From Planctomycetaceae bacterium (GTDB lineage Bacteria; Planctomycetota; Planctomycetia; Pirellulales; Pirellulaceae): a stretch of DNA of 61,626 bases. Location: NCBI GenBank assembly GCA_027487485.1, contig JAIYDN010000007.1, positions 1 to 61,626 on the forward strand, read 5' to 3'. The notes beneath the pieces were generated by a model that had not been told where the DNA came from, ran no database searches, and saw only the letters and a program-made list of their open reading frames with translations. Of this stretch, positions 16,667-27,100 are shown one piece after another; position 1 is the first letter of the stretch; every line of letters begins with the position of its first letter. Both the position numbers and the translations under genes were made by a program.

Positions 16667-19600
16667 ATGAAGCCGCAAGGAGCAAAAGCCAAACGAACGC
16701 TTGCCGATTTTCTGAATCGAAACAATGCTGCTGAACTTCCCGAAGGTCAAATCGAGCTCGAGGATATCGAACTCCAAACCGACCGGACGAAAGCAGAATT
16801 GAAGGCTAGCGCTGCGCTCGCCAAGGACGTTCCGGGTGGCAAAACAAAACCAAAGTCGTCGCCATCGCGCGTTCGCAAGTCCAAACCAGAGCCTAAGCCA
16901 GACATTACGCCTGCGGAAAAGCTGCGACAGCGCGAAAATCAGATTCACGAGGCTTCGATCGCGGCCAAAGAGTCCAGCGCACTGCCTGTCCAGAAGGCCA
17001 AAGCCGCGGAGCTTCTGAGTGGGATTCTCGAACGGTCCGATTTTCAGGCAGCGTCTCAAGAATGGGCCGACGGGAAGGGTCTTTGTTGGGAAGGAGCTTG
17101 GCTAGGGGCGATTGCACCTCTTGCGTCGGCGGTTGTCCGGCAGCATCGCCGCCCTATGCTGATCGTTTTGGCTCAGCATCAGGACGCAGAGACCGTGGGA
17201 CGCGATCTGGATTTCTTTCTCGATCGCAATGCGGACGTCTTCCCCCCTTCTTCCGACGACGTCCAAGAGGACCTACTTCAACAGCAGGAGGTGATACTTC
17301 GTTTGCAAGTGCTGTCTCGTTTGGATGCCGCCAGGTCTCACCTGCTGCAAAAAGGTCATCTTGAAGATGTTCCTGTGATCGTAACAACCGTACCAGCCTT
17401 GATGCATCTCGTTCCCAGCCCTGAGCAGTTGCGGCAAGACAGGCGAACGCTGCGAGTTGGAGAGCGGGTTGACCTGGCAGATCTGAAACGCTGGCTTGCA
17501 TCCAGCGGTTACCGGACGACCACCAGCGTGCAACTGGCTGGCGAGTTTACGGCCCGCGGTGGCATTCTGGATGTATTCCCCCCAGACTGTGGCGAGCCCA
17601 GGCGCATCGAATTGTTCGACGACGAAGTGGAGTCGATTCGCAGCTTTGATTCGGTCACGCAGAGGTCGTTGAATCGACTTGATCGAGTCGATTTGATTGC
17701 GGCCAATGAAGCGATCAAGGAAGAAGCTTCGTTATTGGACTATTTGCCATCGAATACGATGATCTTGATGAATGAACCGATCGCTGCCATTCACAATGCG
17801 AATGCGTTTCACGCCCGTGTGCCGTTTCCGGGTCGATTTCGCTCCCCTTCTGATATCCTGGCGGGCTTGATGAAGCTTGCTAATGCGCAGATCACTCAGA
17901 TTGCTGACACGGGTTTCCTGGGCGAGCTGCGTCGGGTTCCGATCGGTGACGTTCAGCGGATTGGTGGCGAGCTTGAGAACCTTGCTCGCGACATCGATAC
18001 TGCGGTGGGGGCTAAACGAACTGCTTTGGTCGTTTGTATCAACGAAGGGGAGCAGAGCCGAATTCATGACTTGCTCCAAAAATCGCAGGCGCTTGCTGAA
18101 GGTCGAATCCATATTGAAATCGGGTTGCTGAGCTGTGGTTTTGAATTGGGCCCAGAAGGGCCGTTGGTCTTGACGGTAAACCAGTTGCTCAAGCGATCGA
18201 ATCTTCGGCGGTCTTCCAAGAAACTGGCGTCGCGGGCGATCGATAGTTTTCTCGATCTGCGCGAAGGAGACCTTGTTGTTCATCTTTCGCATGGAATTGG
18301 AATCTATCGAGGGATGGAGCTCATTGAGAAACAAGGGCAGAAGTACGAGCACTTGGCGATCGAGTTCGACGGCGGTTCGAAGCTTTTTGTCCCCAGTAGC
18401 AAGATCGATTTGGTGCAGCGTTATGTAGGGGCCACCAAGTCGCGTCCGAAGCTTGCCAAGATTGGAGGCCAAGCCTGGAGCAAACAAAAGAAGGCAGCAG
18501 AAGCGGCTGTCATTGACATGGCGTCCGATCTCTTGGAGCTTCAAGCGAAGCGAAAGAGTCTTACCGGGATTCAGTTTAAGCCGGACTCGGTTTGGCAAAG
18601 CCAATTCGATGGATCGTTTCCGTATGAGGAGACTCCAGATCAGTTGACAGCGATTGCCGCGACGAAGGCCGATATGATGGCAACGCGTCCTATGGAACGC
18701 TTGATATGCGGAGACGTTGGATTTGGGAAGACCGAAGTTGCCATGCGTGCCGTCTTTAAGGCAGTAGAGAGCGGGTACCAAGTCGCAGTCCTGGTGCCGA
18801 CCACCGTCTTAGCCGAGCAGCACTACAAAACGTTTTGCAAACGTATGGCCGAGTTTCCATTCGAGATCGCCAAGCTCAGCCGGTTTGAAACGACGCAGGA
18901 GCAAAAAGAAACTGTCAAGCGTATCGCCAAGGGGCAGGTAGACATCGTCATCGGAACGCATCGGCTTGCATCGACCGATGTTCAGTTCTTTAATCTTGGC
19001 TTGCTGGTGATTGACGAAGAACAAAAGTTTGGTGTCGAGCTGAAGGAACGTATCAAGAAGTCGACGGCGATGGTGGACATTCTGACTTTGTCGGCAACCC
19101 CGATTCCTCGAACGTTGCACATGTCCTTGTTGGGCGTTCGCGACATTTCCAATTTAGAAACACCCCCAGAAGAACGAATGGCCGTGGAAACACGCGTGGT
19201 TCGTTTTGACGATTCGCTGGTTCGCAATGCGATTTTGCGTGAACTGAATCGAGACGGCCAAGTGTATTTCGTTCACAACCGTATCGAAGACATGCATTCC
19301 ATTGCGGCAAGATTGCAGCGGATTGTGCCAGAGGCTCGCATTCTCATTGGGCATGGGCAAATGGCAGAAGGAGCGCTCGAGCAGGTCATGCTCGACTTTG
19401 TCGACCATCGTGCGGACATTCTGTTGGCAACCACCATCATCGAAAGCGGATTAGATATCCCAAACGCCAACACGATTTTTATCGATGAGGCCAATCGGTA
19501 TGGGCTCAGCGAGCTCCATCAATTACGCGGCCGAGTAGGAAGATACAAGAACCAAGCCCATTGTTATTTGCTCGTTGATCGCGACCGGATGCTAAATCCC

Positions 19601-20332
19601 GATGCAGCGAGACGATTGCATGCGATCGAAGAGTACTCGCAGCTAGGGGCAGGGTTTGGGATTGCGATGCGCGATCTGGAAATTCGCGGCGCAGGAAACC
19701 TATTAGGGACTCAACAGAGCGGTCACATTGCGACGGTTGGTTACGAACTGTATTGTCAGTTGCTCGAAGGGGCGGTGCGACAACTGACCAAGCAGCCACC
19801 CAGAATTAGCATCGATGTGGAAATCAACTTGCCGGTCGAAGCGTTTTTGCCCAACGACTATATCCCCGAAATTCGTCACAAGATCGACGTCTATCGTCGT
19901 CTCAGTCGGTTACAGAACGTGCAGTCGATAGCGGATCTCAAGCAGGAGCTCGCCGACCGCTTTGGTGCTCCGCCTCCTTTGGTGGTCCGATTGTTGGATA
20001 TCGCCGAGCTGAGAATGGATGCAGCGCTTTGGTCGATACGCTATGTGGGAATTGAAGATGGCTACATGTCCTTTACCTATACGGACCAAGGGCGAATTGA
20101 GCAATTAGCTCGAAGGCACAACGGTCGCCTTCGAATTGTCGATTCCAAGAGCGCCTATTGGCCACTTCGTCCTGATGAACCCAAACCGGTGGCCGTCCCC
20201 TTTGGAAAAGGAAATCCGCCTCGCGGTCAGACTCCTCCCCGTGGGCATGCACCTCGACCTGAGACCGATGCCGAGATCGTCGCCAAAACGGACTTGCTAG
20301 CGGTTTTACGATCCGTGCTGACGTTCTCCTAA
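16667..20332 (+). CDS. mfd: Transcription-repair coupling factor
   Basis: 1221 aa, somewhat longer than the usual 1150 or so. The first 100 residues are a Lys/Pro/Ser-rich extension. UvrB-like domains follow (GGILDVFPPDCGEPRRIELF), then the RNA polymerase interaction domain (DLVVHLSHGIGIYRGMELIE). The RecG-like SF2 motor has Walker A GDVGFGKTE near residue 682, DEEQ near 783 and LSATPIPRTLHMSLLG. The translocation motif RGAGNLLGTQQSGHIATVGY lies near 1007 and a C-terminal D7 domain ends the protein. Mfd removes RNA polymerase stalled at lesions and recruits UvrA. There is no obvious operon partner. Confidence 0.97.
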   Translation: MKPQGAKAKRTLADFLNRNNAAELPEGQIELEDIELQTDRTKAELKASAALAKDVPGGKTKPKSSPSRVRKSKPEPKPDITPAEKLRQRENQIHEASIAAKESSALPVQKAKAAELLSGILERSDFQAASQEWADGKGLCWEGAWLGAIAPLASAVVRQHRRPMLIVLAQHQDAETVGRDLDFFLDRNADVFPPSSDDVQEDLLQQQEVILRLQVLSRLDAARSHLLQKGHLEDVPVIVTTVPALMHLVPSPEQLRQDRRTLRVGERVDLADLKRWLASSGYRTTTSVQLAGEFTARGGILDVFPPDCGEPRRIELFDDEVESIRSFDSVTQRSLNRLDRVDLIAANEAIKEEASLLDYLPSNTMILMNEPIAAIHNANAFHARVPFPGRFRSPSDILAGLMKLANAQITQIADTGFLGELRRVPIGDVQRIGGELENLARDIDTAVGAKRTALVVCINEGEQSRIHDLLQKSQALAEGRIHIEIGLLSCGFELGPEGPLVLTVNQLLKRSNLRRSSKKLASRAIDSFLDLREGDLVVHLSHGIGIYRGMELIEKQGQKYEHLAIEFDGGSKLFVPSSKIDLVQRYVGATKSRPKLAKIGGQAWSKQKKAAEAAVIDMASDLLELQAKRKSLTGIQFKPDSVWQSQFDGSFPYEETPDQLTAIAATKADMMATRPMERLICGDVGFGKTEVAMRAVFKAVESGYQVAVLVPTTVLAEQHYKTFCKRMAEFPFEIAKLSRFETTQEQKETVKRIAKGQVDIVIGTHRLASTDVQFFNLGLLVIDEEQKFGVELKERIKKSTAMVDILTLSATPIPRTLHMSLLGVRDISNLETPPEERMAVETRVVRFDDSLVRNAILRELNRDGQVYFVHNRIEDMHSIAARLQRIVPEARILIGHGQMAEGALEQVMLDFVDHRADILLATTIIESGLDIPNANTIFIDEANRYGLSELHQLRGRVGRYKNQAHCYLLVDRDRMLNPDAARRLHAIEEYSQLGAGFGIAMRDLEIRGAGNLLGTQQSGHIATVGYELYCQLLEGAVRQLTKQPPRISIDVEINLPVEAFLPNDYIPEIRHKIDVYRRLSRLQNVQSIADLKQELADRFGAPPPLVVRLLDIAELRMDAALWSIRYVGIEDGYMSFTYTDQGRIEQLARRHNGRLRIVDSKSAYWPLRPDEPKPVAVPFGKGNPPRGQTPPRGHAPRPETDAEIVAKTDLLAVLRSVLTFS

Positions 20333-20471
20333 GAGTCTGCAATCGCGAGTGAAATACAGCGATGCCCGGTCGTTTTGATTTACAGTACAATGCTCGCGTG
20401 CGCGATGGGGAAGGTCCACTGCGAGCTTAAGACGAACAACGAAACCTTGCTTTCTGGAGAAGCAACGAAAT

Positions 20472-21272
20472 ATGGATTACTGGCAACTTTCAGGCAAGCG
20501 GTTTGTGGTGATGGGGGTGGCCAATCGCAAGAGCGTCGCTTACATGATCGGAAAATCGCTGGAAGCGAATGGTGCGCTGGTGGAATACGTGGTTCGGAGC
20601 CAGAAGCGAAAAGACGAAGTGTCAAAGCTTTTTCCGAACGCTCCGATTTGGATTTGCGACGTGGAAGACCAGCAGCAGATTGATTCGTTGGCAGCTGACC
20701 TAGGTAACAATTCGCAAACAATTCAGGGTTTTGTTCACTCGATCGCATTTGCCGATTACAGCGACGGCATGAAGGCCTTTCACGAAACAACCAGAAAGCA
20801 ATTTCTGCAAGCGATTGATATTTCTTGCTTTTCTCTAGTTGCCGTCAGCAATGCGATCAAGGGCATGCTGGCACAAGACGCATCGGTTGTGACCATTGGG
20901 ATTTCGACCACCAAGATGGCGAGCGAGAGCTATGGCTTTATGGCTCCGGTGAAGGCTGCTTTGGATTCGTCCTTGGCATTTTTGTCTAAGTCTTTCAGCC
21001 GCTTTTCCAAAATCCGGTTTAATGCGGTGGGAGCTGGGTTGTTGAAGACAAGTGCGTCGGCTGGCATCCCTGGATACGTTGATGCCTATCTCTTCGCGGA
21101 AAAGGCCATTCCAAGAGGAGCAGGAGTTACGACCCAAGAGGTCGCAGATACGGTGGTGTTCTTATTGAGTCCACGTTCGTCAGGCATTACGTCTCAGACG
21201 ATTGTGGTTGATGCTGGAATGTCAACCAATTACTTTGACCAGGCGATCATCTCGAAGGTGTCGGGGCAATAA
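20472..21272 (+). CDS. fabI: Enoyl-[acyl-carrier-protein] reductase (FabI type)
   Basis: 266 aa, the normal length for this short-chain dehydrogenase-like enzyme, which reduces trans-2-enoyl-ACP in fatty acid elongation. The FabI-style dinucleotide motif [20 protein letters not shown], the ICDVED segment, the VHSIAFAD segment and the Tyr154-x6-Lys161 pair ([12 protein letters not shown]) are all present. In Escherichia coli a second tyrosine, Tyr146, lies ten residues before the catalytic one; the aligned residue here is Ile144. The enzyme is thus a divergent FabI, but overall pattern and length still support the call. The start ATG follows gagaagcaacgaaat. No other fab gene is adjacent. Confidence 0.88.
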   Translation: MDYWQLSGKRFVVMGVANRKSVAYMIGKSLEANGALVEYVVRSQKRKDEVSKLFPNAPIWICDVEDQQQIDSLAADLGNNSQTIQGFVHSIAFADYSDGMKAFHETTRKQFLQAIDISCFSLVAVSNAIKGMLAQDASVVTIGISTTKMASESYGFMAPVKAALDSSLAFLSKSFSRFSKIRFNAVGAGLLKTSASAGIPGYVDAYLFAEKAIPRGAGVTTQEVADTVVFLLSPRSSGITSQTIVVDAGMSTNYFDQAIISKVSGQ

Positions 21273-21346
21273 TTAGGTTTTGGGATCGCTGCACAGTATG
21301 GCATCGTGGATATGGCGAGCGAATGCGAGCAGAGTAGGCTCAAAAC

Positions 21347-21380
21347 AAAAAAAATCGGCCCGTCATTTCTGACGGGCCGA
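21347..21380 (-). terminator. Rho-independent terminator of the Cys-rich protein gene
   Basis: An 11-bp perfect stem (21355-21365 with 21370-21380; core cggcccgtca / tgacgggccg) has loop tttc. On the minus strand it is followed directly by eight T (21347-21354 are all A). It ends the minus-strand Cys-rich gene and may also stop fabI transcripts. Confidence 0.9.
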
Positions 21381-21423
21381 CTTTATAGATCATGTCTGAC
21401 GACAAGCAGTTCGAGCTTCGTTA

Positions 21424-22233
21424 TTAACGAATTCGAGTGCTGCTTGCTTGAATGACATGACGCTTGGTGTTCAAGTATGCATGTGGATCAACAACTGGAG
21501 CTGGAGCTGCTGCTGGTGCAGCAACTGGAGCAGCAACCGATGTTCCACCGCACGAGCTGCAACCAGCTGGAGCTGCGCACGAATCGCAAGCAACTGGTGC
21601 ATCGCAGCATGAGCTCTTCTTGCAAGAGAAAATCTTTGCAAGCAGACCACGATGCTTCTTCAAGCCACATCCGCTGTCGCAGGATGGAGCTGCACAAGGA
21701 TCGCAAGCAGCGATTTCAGCGCCGCATGTTGGAGCTGCACCGCAACCGGATCCGCATGGTGCCATTTCAGCGCCACAGGTCGGAGCTGCACAAGGATCAC
21801 AAGCAGCGATCTCAGCGCCACAGCTTGGAGCACAAGCCAACTTGCCCTTCAATCCGCAAAGCTTGCCCTTCAAGCCCTTGAGGGCCGAAAGAAGAGGCTT
21901 GCGAGGAGCACAGCATGGGCTTTCAACGCCACAGCTTGGTGTTCCGCATGGATCGCATGAAGCGATTTCTGCGCCGCAGCTTGGAGCTGCACCGCAACCA
22001 GATCCGCATGGGGCAGCAATTTCAGCGCCGCACGATGGATCAGCTGCACAACCGGATCCGCATGGAGCCATTTCGGCTCCGCACGATGGATCCACAACCG
22101 AAGTATCGCAGCACGAGCTGGATGCTCCGCAACCATGTCCGCCAAGTAGGCGGCTCAATAGGTCGCCGCCGAAGCTTTGTCCACAGAGGCTAGCACCTAG
22201 GACGAACGAACCAACTACAATATTCATTTTCAT
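21424..22233 (-). CDS. Secreted Cys-rich repeat protein
   Basis: 269 aa with, by my count, 36 cysteines. A signal peptide (MKMNIVVGSFVLGASLCGQS) leads into repeats of two alternating kinds, SCGAEIAxCDPCxxP and SCGAEMAPCGSGCGAAP. These are interrupted by a basic amphipathic stretch (LSALKGLKGKLCGLKGKLAC) and a second basic stretch (KKHRGLLAKIFSCKKSSCC). An Ala/Pro/Val linker and a Cys-free tail end the protein. Start codon and an AGGGAG upstream are clear, and a strong terminator follows. Disulfide-rich proteins have been linked to the planctomycete cell wall, but this one matches no family I recognise; metal binding is an alternative. It is the only gene in its transcript. Confidence 0.78.
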   Translation of the reverse strand: MKMNIVVGSFVLGASLCGQSFGGDLLSRLLGGHGCGASSSCCDTSVVDPSCGAEMAPCGSGCAADPSCGAEIAAPCGSGCGAAPSCGAEIASCDPCGTPSCGVESPCCAPRKPLLSALKGLKGKLCGLKGKLACAPSCGAEIAACDPCAAPTCGAEMAPCGSGCGAAPTCGAEIAACDPCAAPSCDSGCGLKKHRGLLAKIFSCKKSSCCDAPVACDSCAAPAGCSSCGGTSVAAPVAAPAAAPAPVVDPHAYLNTKRHVIQASSTRIR

Positions 22234-22835
22234 CGAGCCAAATCTCCCTACGTATATTGTTCACTGACAATTGTTCACAGGCCAACTTGGACGGCTGTTT
22301 TGAGACCGATTTCGGCGCACGAAGTCGCCGCCGAAATCGCCCTCAATTGGCGTGGCATGTAGCACTTTGCCGAAGCATAGTGCCATTGACTTCGTTTGCC
22401 TCATTACTCAAATGATCACCTTCCTGTTGGGCGATCATTTGTCCGTCTTCGTTGTGCTTTGTAAGACCCCTCAGTCCTCCAAAACTTTGCAATCGTTGCC
22501 GGTCGAGTATTCCCGTTACTCGATCAGTATCTGGGTCACCGGCAATTCTTCTTTCGCAACTTTCTCACCGGACTGCACGTACAGCCAAGTTAAGATGCGA
22601 GGTTGAGGGAAGGTATCGGCCAGACGTGGAAATACCCTTGAGGTTGCAGTTCCATTTTTCGAAAAATGATGCCTAATAAGAGTTTACGTAAGTTTTGACG
22701 GTTGCGACGAGGCTTTCGTTTAGTCCAATTACCTCACCGCAAATCTTGCCTAACCTACCAAAGACTGGCGTCAACCTTTTAGCAATCCGCAAAGTCTACC
22801 TGCCTTACTTTCCACCCTATCGAAATGAAGTTCGA
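22234..22835. other. 602-bp intergenic region with structured leader
   Basis: It separates the divergent Cys-rich and glycosyltransferase genes. No convincing gene is present; an 84-codon open frame at 22352-22606 lacks any recognisable feature. Two strong hairpins at 22409-22545 are annotated separately. Confidence 0.6.
22409..22545 (+). other. Two strong inverted repeats upstream of the glycosyltransferase operon
   Basis: Hairpin 1 pairs caaatgatc (22409-22417) with gatcatttg (22433-22441), 9 bp with a 15-base loop. Hairpin 2 pairs ttgccggtcgagta (22496-22509) with tactcga (22517-22523) and ccggcaa (22539-22545), leaving a 15-base bulge on the 3' side. They may form a structured leader or protein-binding sites. 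They match no riboswitch that I know. Confidence 0.5.
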
Positions 22836-24164
22836 ATGAAAATTGTCTACCTGACCGCGGGAGCCGCCGGAATGATCTGCGGCTCGTGCTTGCACGACAA
22901 TGCACTAGCAAAAAACTTAATAGAGTTAGGGCATGATTGCCTCCTGATCCCAGTCTATACCCCTATTCGGACGGATGAGGTGGATGTCAGCATCGATCGA
23001 GTGTTCATGGGGGGGATCAATGTCTACCTGCAACAGAAGCTGCCGTTCTTGTCCTACTTACCGAATTGGTTCGATGGGTTTCTCAATCAAGCTTGGCTGA
23101 TCAAGCCACTTACCAAGAACGCAGGCAAAACCTCTCCCCATCTTTTGGGGGCATTGTCGGTTTCGATGTTGAAGGGGACTCAAGGCCGGCAGCGGAAGGA
23201 GTTTCTCCGGTTGCTCGACTGGATCGATCGAGACATCCAACCGGAGATCGTAGTATTTACCAACCTGCTCATTGGAGGTTGCATTCCTGATTTACAACGA
23301 CGCAGCAAGGCGAAGATTTTCGTAACGCTTCAAGGGGACGATATCTTCTTGGACTCGTTGCCGGAAAAGTATCGAACTCAAGCGATACATCTTATGCAAT
23401 CGTTAGTGCCCCGAGTGGATGGATTCCTTTTGCATTCTCAAGATTACGCTTCTCGCATGGGAAAGCTGCTTCAGATCCCGAGCGAGAAGCTGCACGTGAT
23501 TCCCCTGGGAGTCGACGTGAAGGACTTCCGTAACTTAAGTCGAAGCCCCAGCGTTTCCAAAGATTTTGTCGTAGGCTATTTGGCAAGAATGGCACCGGAG
23601 AAAGGGCTGCACCGATTAATTGATGCGTTTATCGAGATCGCACGTAAACCTGGCATGGAGCATGTGCGTTTGCGATTAGCCGGTTGGATGGGGGCTCAGC
23701 ATACGGACTTTTGGAAAGAGCAAACGACCAAGCTCGAAAACGCGGGACTGAATGATCGCTGGGAATACCTGGGAAGCATCGATCGGAAGCAAAAAGCGGA
23801 ATTCTTGTCGACGCTTGATCTCTTCTGCGTACCAACTACCTATGAAGAGCCGAAGGGGCTTTTTTTACTGGAGGCGATTGCCGCAGGTACGCCCTATTTA
23901 CAACCCAGTCACGGCGCCTTTCCTGAAATCCATGCACGTCTTAGGCACGTTTCGTCTATAATTGGTTCAGACGCCCATCGCGGTAGTCTCTTCCAAGCAG
24001 ATTCCCAGCCTGATCTGGTTGCAAAGCTTATGGAAGCCATCCTATCCAACCACCCACCTAAAATGCTGGACCATGCCATGATGGACGAGCTGAGTATCGC
24101 GACTCATGCCCAACGTGTTGTTCAGATCTTTGCGCAGGGCGATTCAGCTCACCAAGCGACTTGA
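22836..24164 (+). CDS. Glycosyltransferase family 4 protein
   Basis: 442 aa from the ATG at 22836 (MKIVYLTAGAAGMICGSCLH); the open frame extends 47 codons upstream without family sequence. The GT-B fold is evident: the N-terminal donor-side loop, a GYLARMAPEKGLHRLIDAFI segment opening the C-terminal Rossmann domain, and the retaining-GT E-x7-E motif in EEPKGLFLLEAIAAGTPYL. Such enzymes transfer a sugar from a nucleotide donor to a polysaccharide or lipid acceptor at the cytoplasmic face. It is the first gene of a tight operon with a PSD1 and a DUF1501 gene, whose start lies 5 bases after its stop. Confidence 0.85.
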   Translation: MKIVYLTAGAAGMICGSCLHDNALAKNLIELGHDCLLIPVYTPIRTDEVDVSIDRVFMGGINVYLQQKLPFLSYLPNWFDGFLNQAWLIKPLTKNAGKTSPHLLGALSVSMLKGTQGRQRKEFLRLLDWIDRDIQPEIVVFTNLLIGGCIPDLQRRSKAKIFVTLQGDDIFLDSLPEKYRTQAIHLMQSLVPRVDGFLLHSQDYASRMGKLLQIPSEKLHVIPLGVDVKDFRNLSRSPSVSKDFVVGYLARMAPEKGLHRLIDAFIEIARKPGMEHVRLRLAGWMGAQHTDFWKEQTTKLENAGLNDRWEYLGSIDRKQKAEFLSTLDLFCVPTTYEEPKGLFLLEAIAAGTPYLQPSHGAFPEIHARLRHVSSIIGSDAHRGSLFQADSQPDLVAKLMEAILSNHPPKMLDHAMMDELSIATHAQRVVQIFAQGDSAHQAT

Positions 24165-24169
24165 ATACC

Positions 24170-27100
24170 ATGATGCTGAGTGATTCGAACGAAGTAAGAC
24201 CGGTAACAACAGAGCAATGGTTGACCTTTCGACGCTACGTGAACGGCACAAGCCAATTCCGTGTTCAAGACGTCGTCACCAGCGTGTGGGTTTGCTTGAT
24301 GGGGTTTGTATTTGGAGCGGCCGGATTGTCTCAAAGTGTCGCGTTGGCTGAGCAGGAACCGTCAAACTTATCCAACGAGGATCAATTCCGGCAGGTCGTT
24401 TTGCCCATTTTGCAAAAGCGATGTTTCGGATGTCACAGTCACGGCAGTGGAGTGATTGAGAGCGAATTGGCGCTGGATTTCCGGGCTGGCTGGGAAAAAG
24501 GGGGCTCACGTGGGCCTGCCTTGGAGCCAGGGAACCCGCTTCGAAGCCTGATAGTCCAAGCGATCAAGCACGAACTTCCTGATCTCAAGATGCCGGAAGA
24601 GCAAATGCCCGAATCCGAGATACATCAGATAGAGACTTGGATTGAACGAGGTGCGTTCGATGATCGGCTGACCGCCCCTGCATTCGATACTCAAAAGCCT
24701 CGCGACTGGTGGTCCTTAAGGCCACTGACCAAAAACGCCCCTCCAGACAGCACTTTTGCCAATCCGATTGATAGCTTCATCGCATCGAAATTAGCGGATA
24801 GCAAACTGAGCCATTCGGCCCGAGCGGATCGGCGCACTTTGATTCGTCGACTTTATTTTGATTTGATCGGACTGCCACCTACACCGGAAGAAGTGCGTGC
24901 GTTTGAGTCTGATCCTAGTGATCAAGCTTACCAGCAACTCGTCGACCGATTGCTTGCGTCCGAGCGTTATGGCGAGCGTTGGGCAAGGCATTGGATGGAT
25001 GCGATCCACTTTGCTGATTCGCATGGATACGAGCACGACGTAGGACGGGACCATGCTTGGCCTTATCGCGACTATTTAATCGATGCCTTGAATCAAGACA
25101 AAGCATGGTCGCGCATGATCCGAGAGCAACTGGCGGCGGACCATTTCTTCCCCGATCAGCCTGAGCTTGTTCCGGCAATGGGGTTTCTGGGAGCAGGCAC
25201 ATTCGATTTGAGCACGTTCGCCACCGCTCCAGTTACATTTGATTATTTGGACCGAGATGATCTGGTGACCCAAACCATGGCGGCATTCACCAGCACTACT
25301 GCCAACTGCGCCCGATGTCATTCCCACAAATTCGACCCTATTTCACAAGAGGATTATTACAGCTTGCAAGCGGTCTTTGCGGGAATTCTCAAAGGGGATG
25401 TCCAGTACGACGCTTCGCCAAATATCGGTGCAAACCGGCGTGAATTGCAGCGTGTGATGGACGCTGCTAAGGAACGCAATGGCGTCATCCTTTTTGCATC
25501 GACCTATGAGCCGCAAATCATGGCGAGTCTCTCGTCGCTGTCCAAACATGCCAAATGGGAATCGCTCGATTGCTCCAGTTACGTTTCGACCGATGGTAGC
25601 ACTTTGACGCGACAGTCGGACGGCAGCGTTCTTGCATCTGGGCTAGTGCCAGAACGGGACACCTATGTTCTGACCGCCAAGCCTGCCTTGCCAAAAATCA
25701 GTGCAGTTCGTTTGGACGTTTTGGCCCACGAGTCTCTCCCGATGAATGGACCTGGACGTTGTCACAACGGAAACCTTCACTTGTCGGAGATCGAGGTCAT
25801 GGTTTTTGATCCTGCCAATGCGACGGCAACGAAGGTTCCATGGAAGCAGGCATCCGCGGACTTCAATCAAGCCAGCTGGGGGATCGAGCGAGCTATTGAC
25901 GGCGATCTCAGCACGGCCTGGGGGATCCATCCTTCCGTTGGACAATCGCACTATGCTGTTTTCGAATTCGATAAGCCGTTGGATCTGCCAGACGGGGCAA
26001 CGGTGTCAGTGGTTCTCAAGCAGCTTCACGGCGGCTCCCATTTGATCGGATCATTAAAACTGTCCATCACCGCGAACGATCCGATTTCCATTCATGCCAA
26101 ACCGATAGCGGTAGAACAAGTTCTACAGAAACATCCGGATCTTTCGCTCGCCTCCTGGGGGGCTATCCCAGAAAACGATCGTTTGACAATCGCAGCCTAT
26201 TTGCTGCAGGAATGGGCGCTGAAGCAGCAAGCCGCATTACCTCAACCAAATCGTGTATTCGCGGCGGGCACCAAGGTGGAAATCCCCGAAGGAAACGGTT
26301 CTTACCAGCGCAGAAGTGTTGATTCGCCCAAGAACGTTCATGTATTGCATCGAGGTGACTTCGATAAACCGCGCGCGCCCGTATTGCCGGGCAGCTTGAG
26401 CGTCTTGGATGAGCTTCCATCGCGGTTTTCCATCAAGGATTCGGATCCTGAATCGGCACGCCGCGGCCAGCTTGCAAACTGGATTGCAGACAAGCAAAAC
26501 GTCTTAACTTGGCGAAGCGTCGTCAACCGTGTCTGGAAGCATCATTTTGGGCGTGGGTTGTGTGATTCCCCAAGTGATTTCGGACGCATGGGAGGAACGC
26601 CTAGCCACCCTGAATTGCTGGATTGGCTTGCGGTTTGGTTTCGCGACGATGCGCAGGAGTCATTGAAGCAATTGCATCGATTAATCGTGACCAGCGAGAC
26701 CTATTGCCAAGTGTCATTCCCGTCCGCATTAGGGAATCAGATTGATGCAGACAATCGATGGTTGTGGCGACAGGATCGACAACGCTTGGATGCAGATTCC
26801 ATTCGCGACTATGTCCTTTGTGCAAGTCGCCAAATCGATTTGACCATGGGCGGGCCGGCAGTTCAGCATTTTCGCCAAAGCAAAGGACCTCAATCTACAC
26901 CAACGTTGGACTACCAAGCCTTCGACTGGAATAGCGTGGCAGGCCGGCGACGCAGCATTTACCGATACGTCTGGCGAGGGATCGCAGACCCATTCATGGA
27001 AGCGGTCGATTTTCCAGACCTGGGGTTGCTCGCTCCGACGCGTGGGTTTTCCGCTTCGTCGCTACAAGCTTTGGCTCTTTTTAACAATGACTTTATCTTG

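Noticed and set aside
17732-18781. 349-codon minus-strand open frame
   Set aside because: It lies fully inside mfd on the opposite strand and has no recognisable domain.
21464-22267. 267-codon plus-strand open frame
   Set aside because: It is antisense to the Cys-rich repeat gene and is kept open by the repeats; the minus frame has the signal peptide, RBS and terminator.
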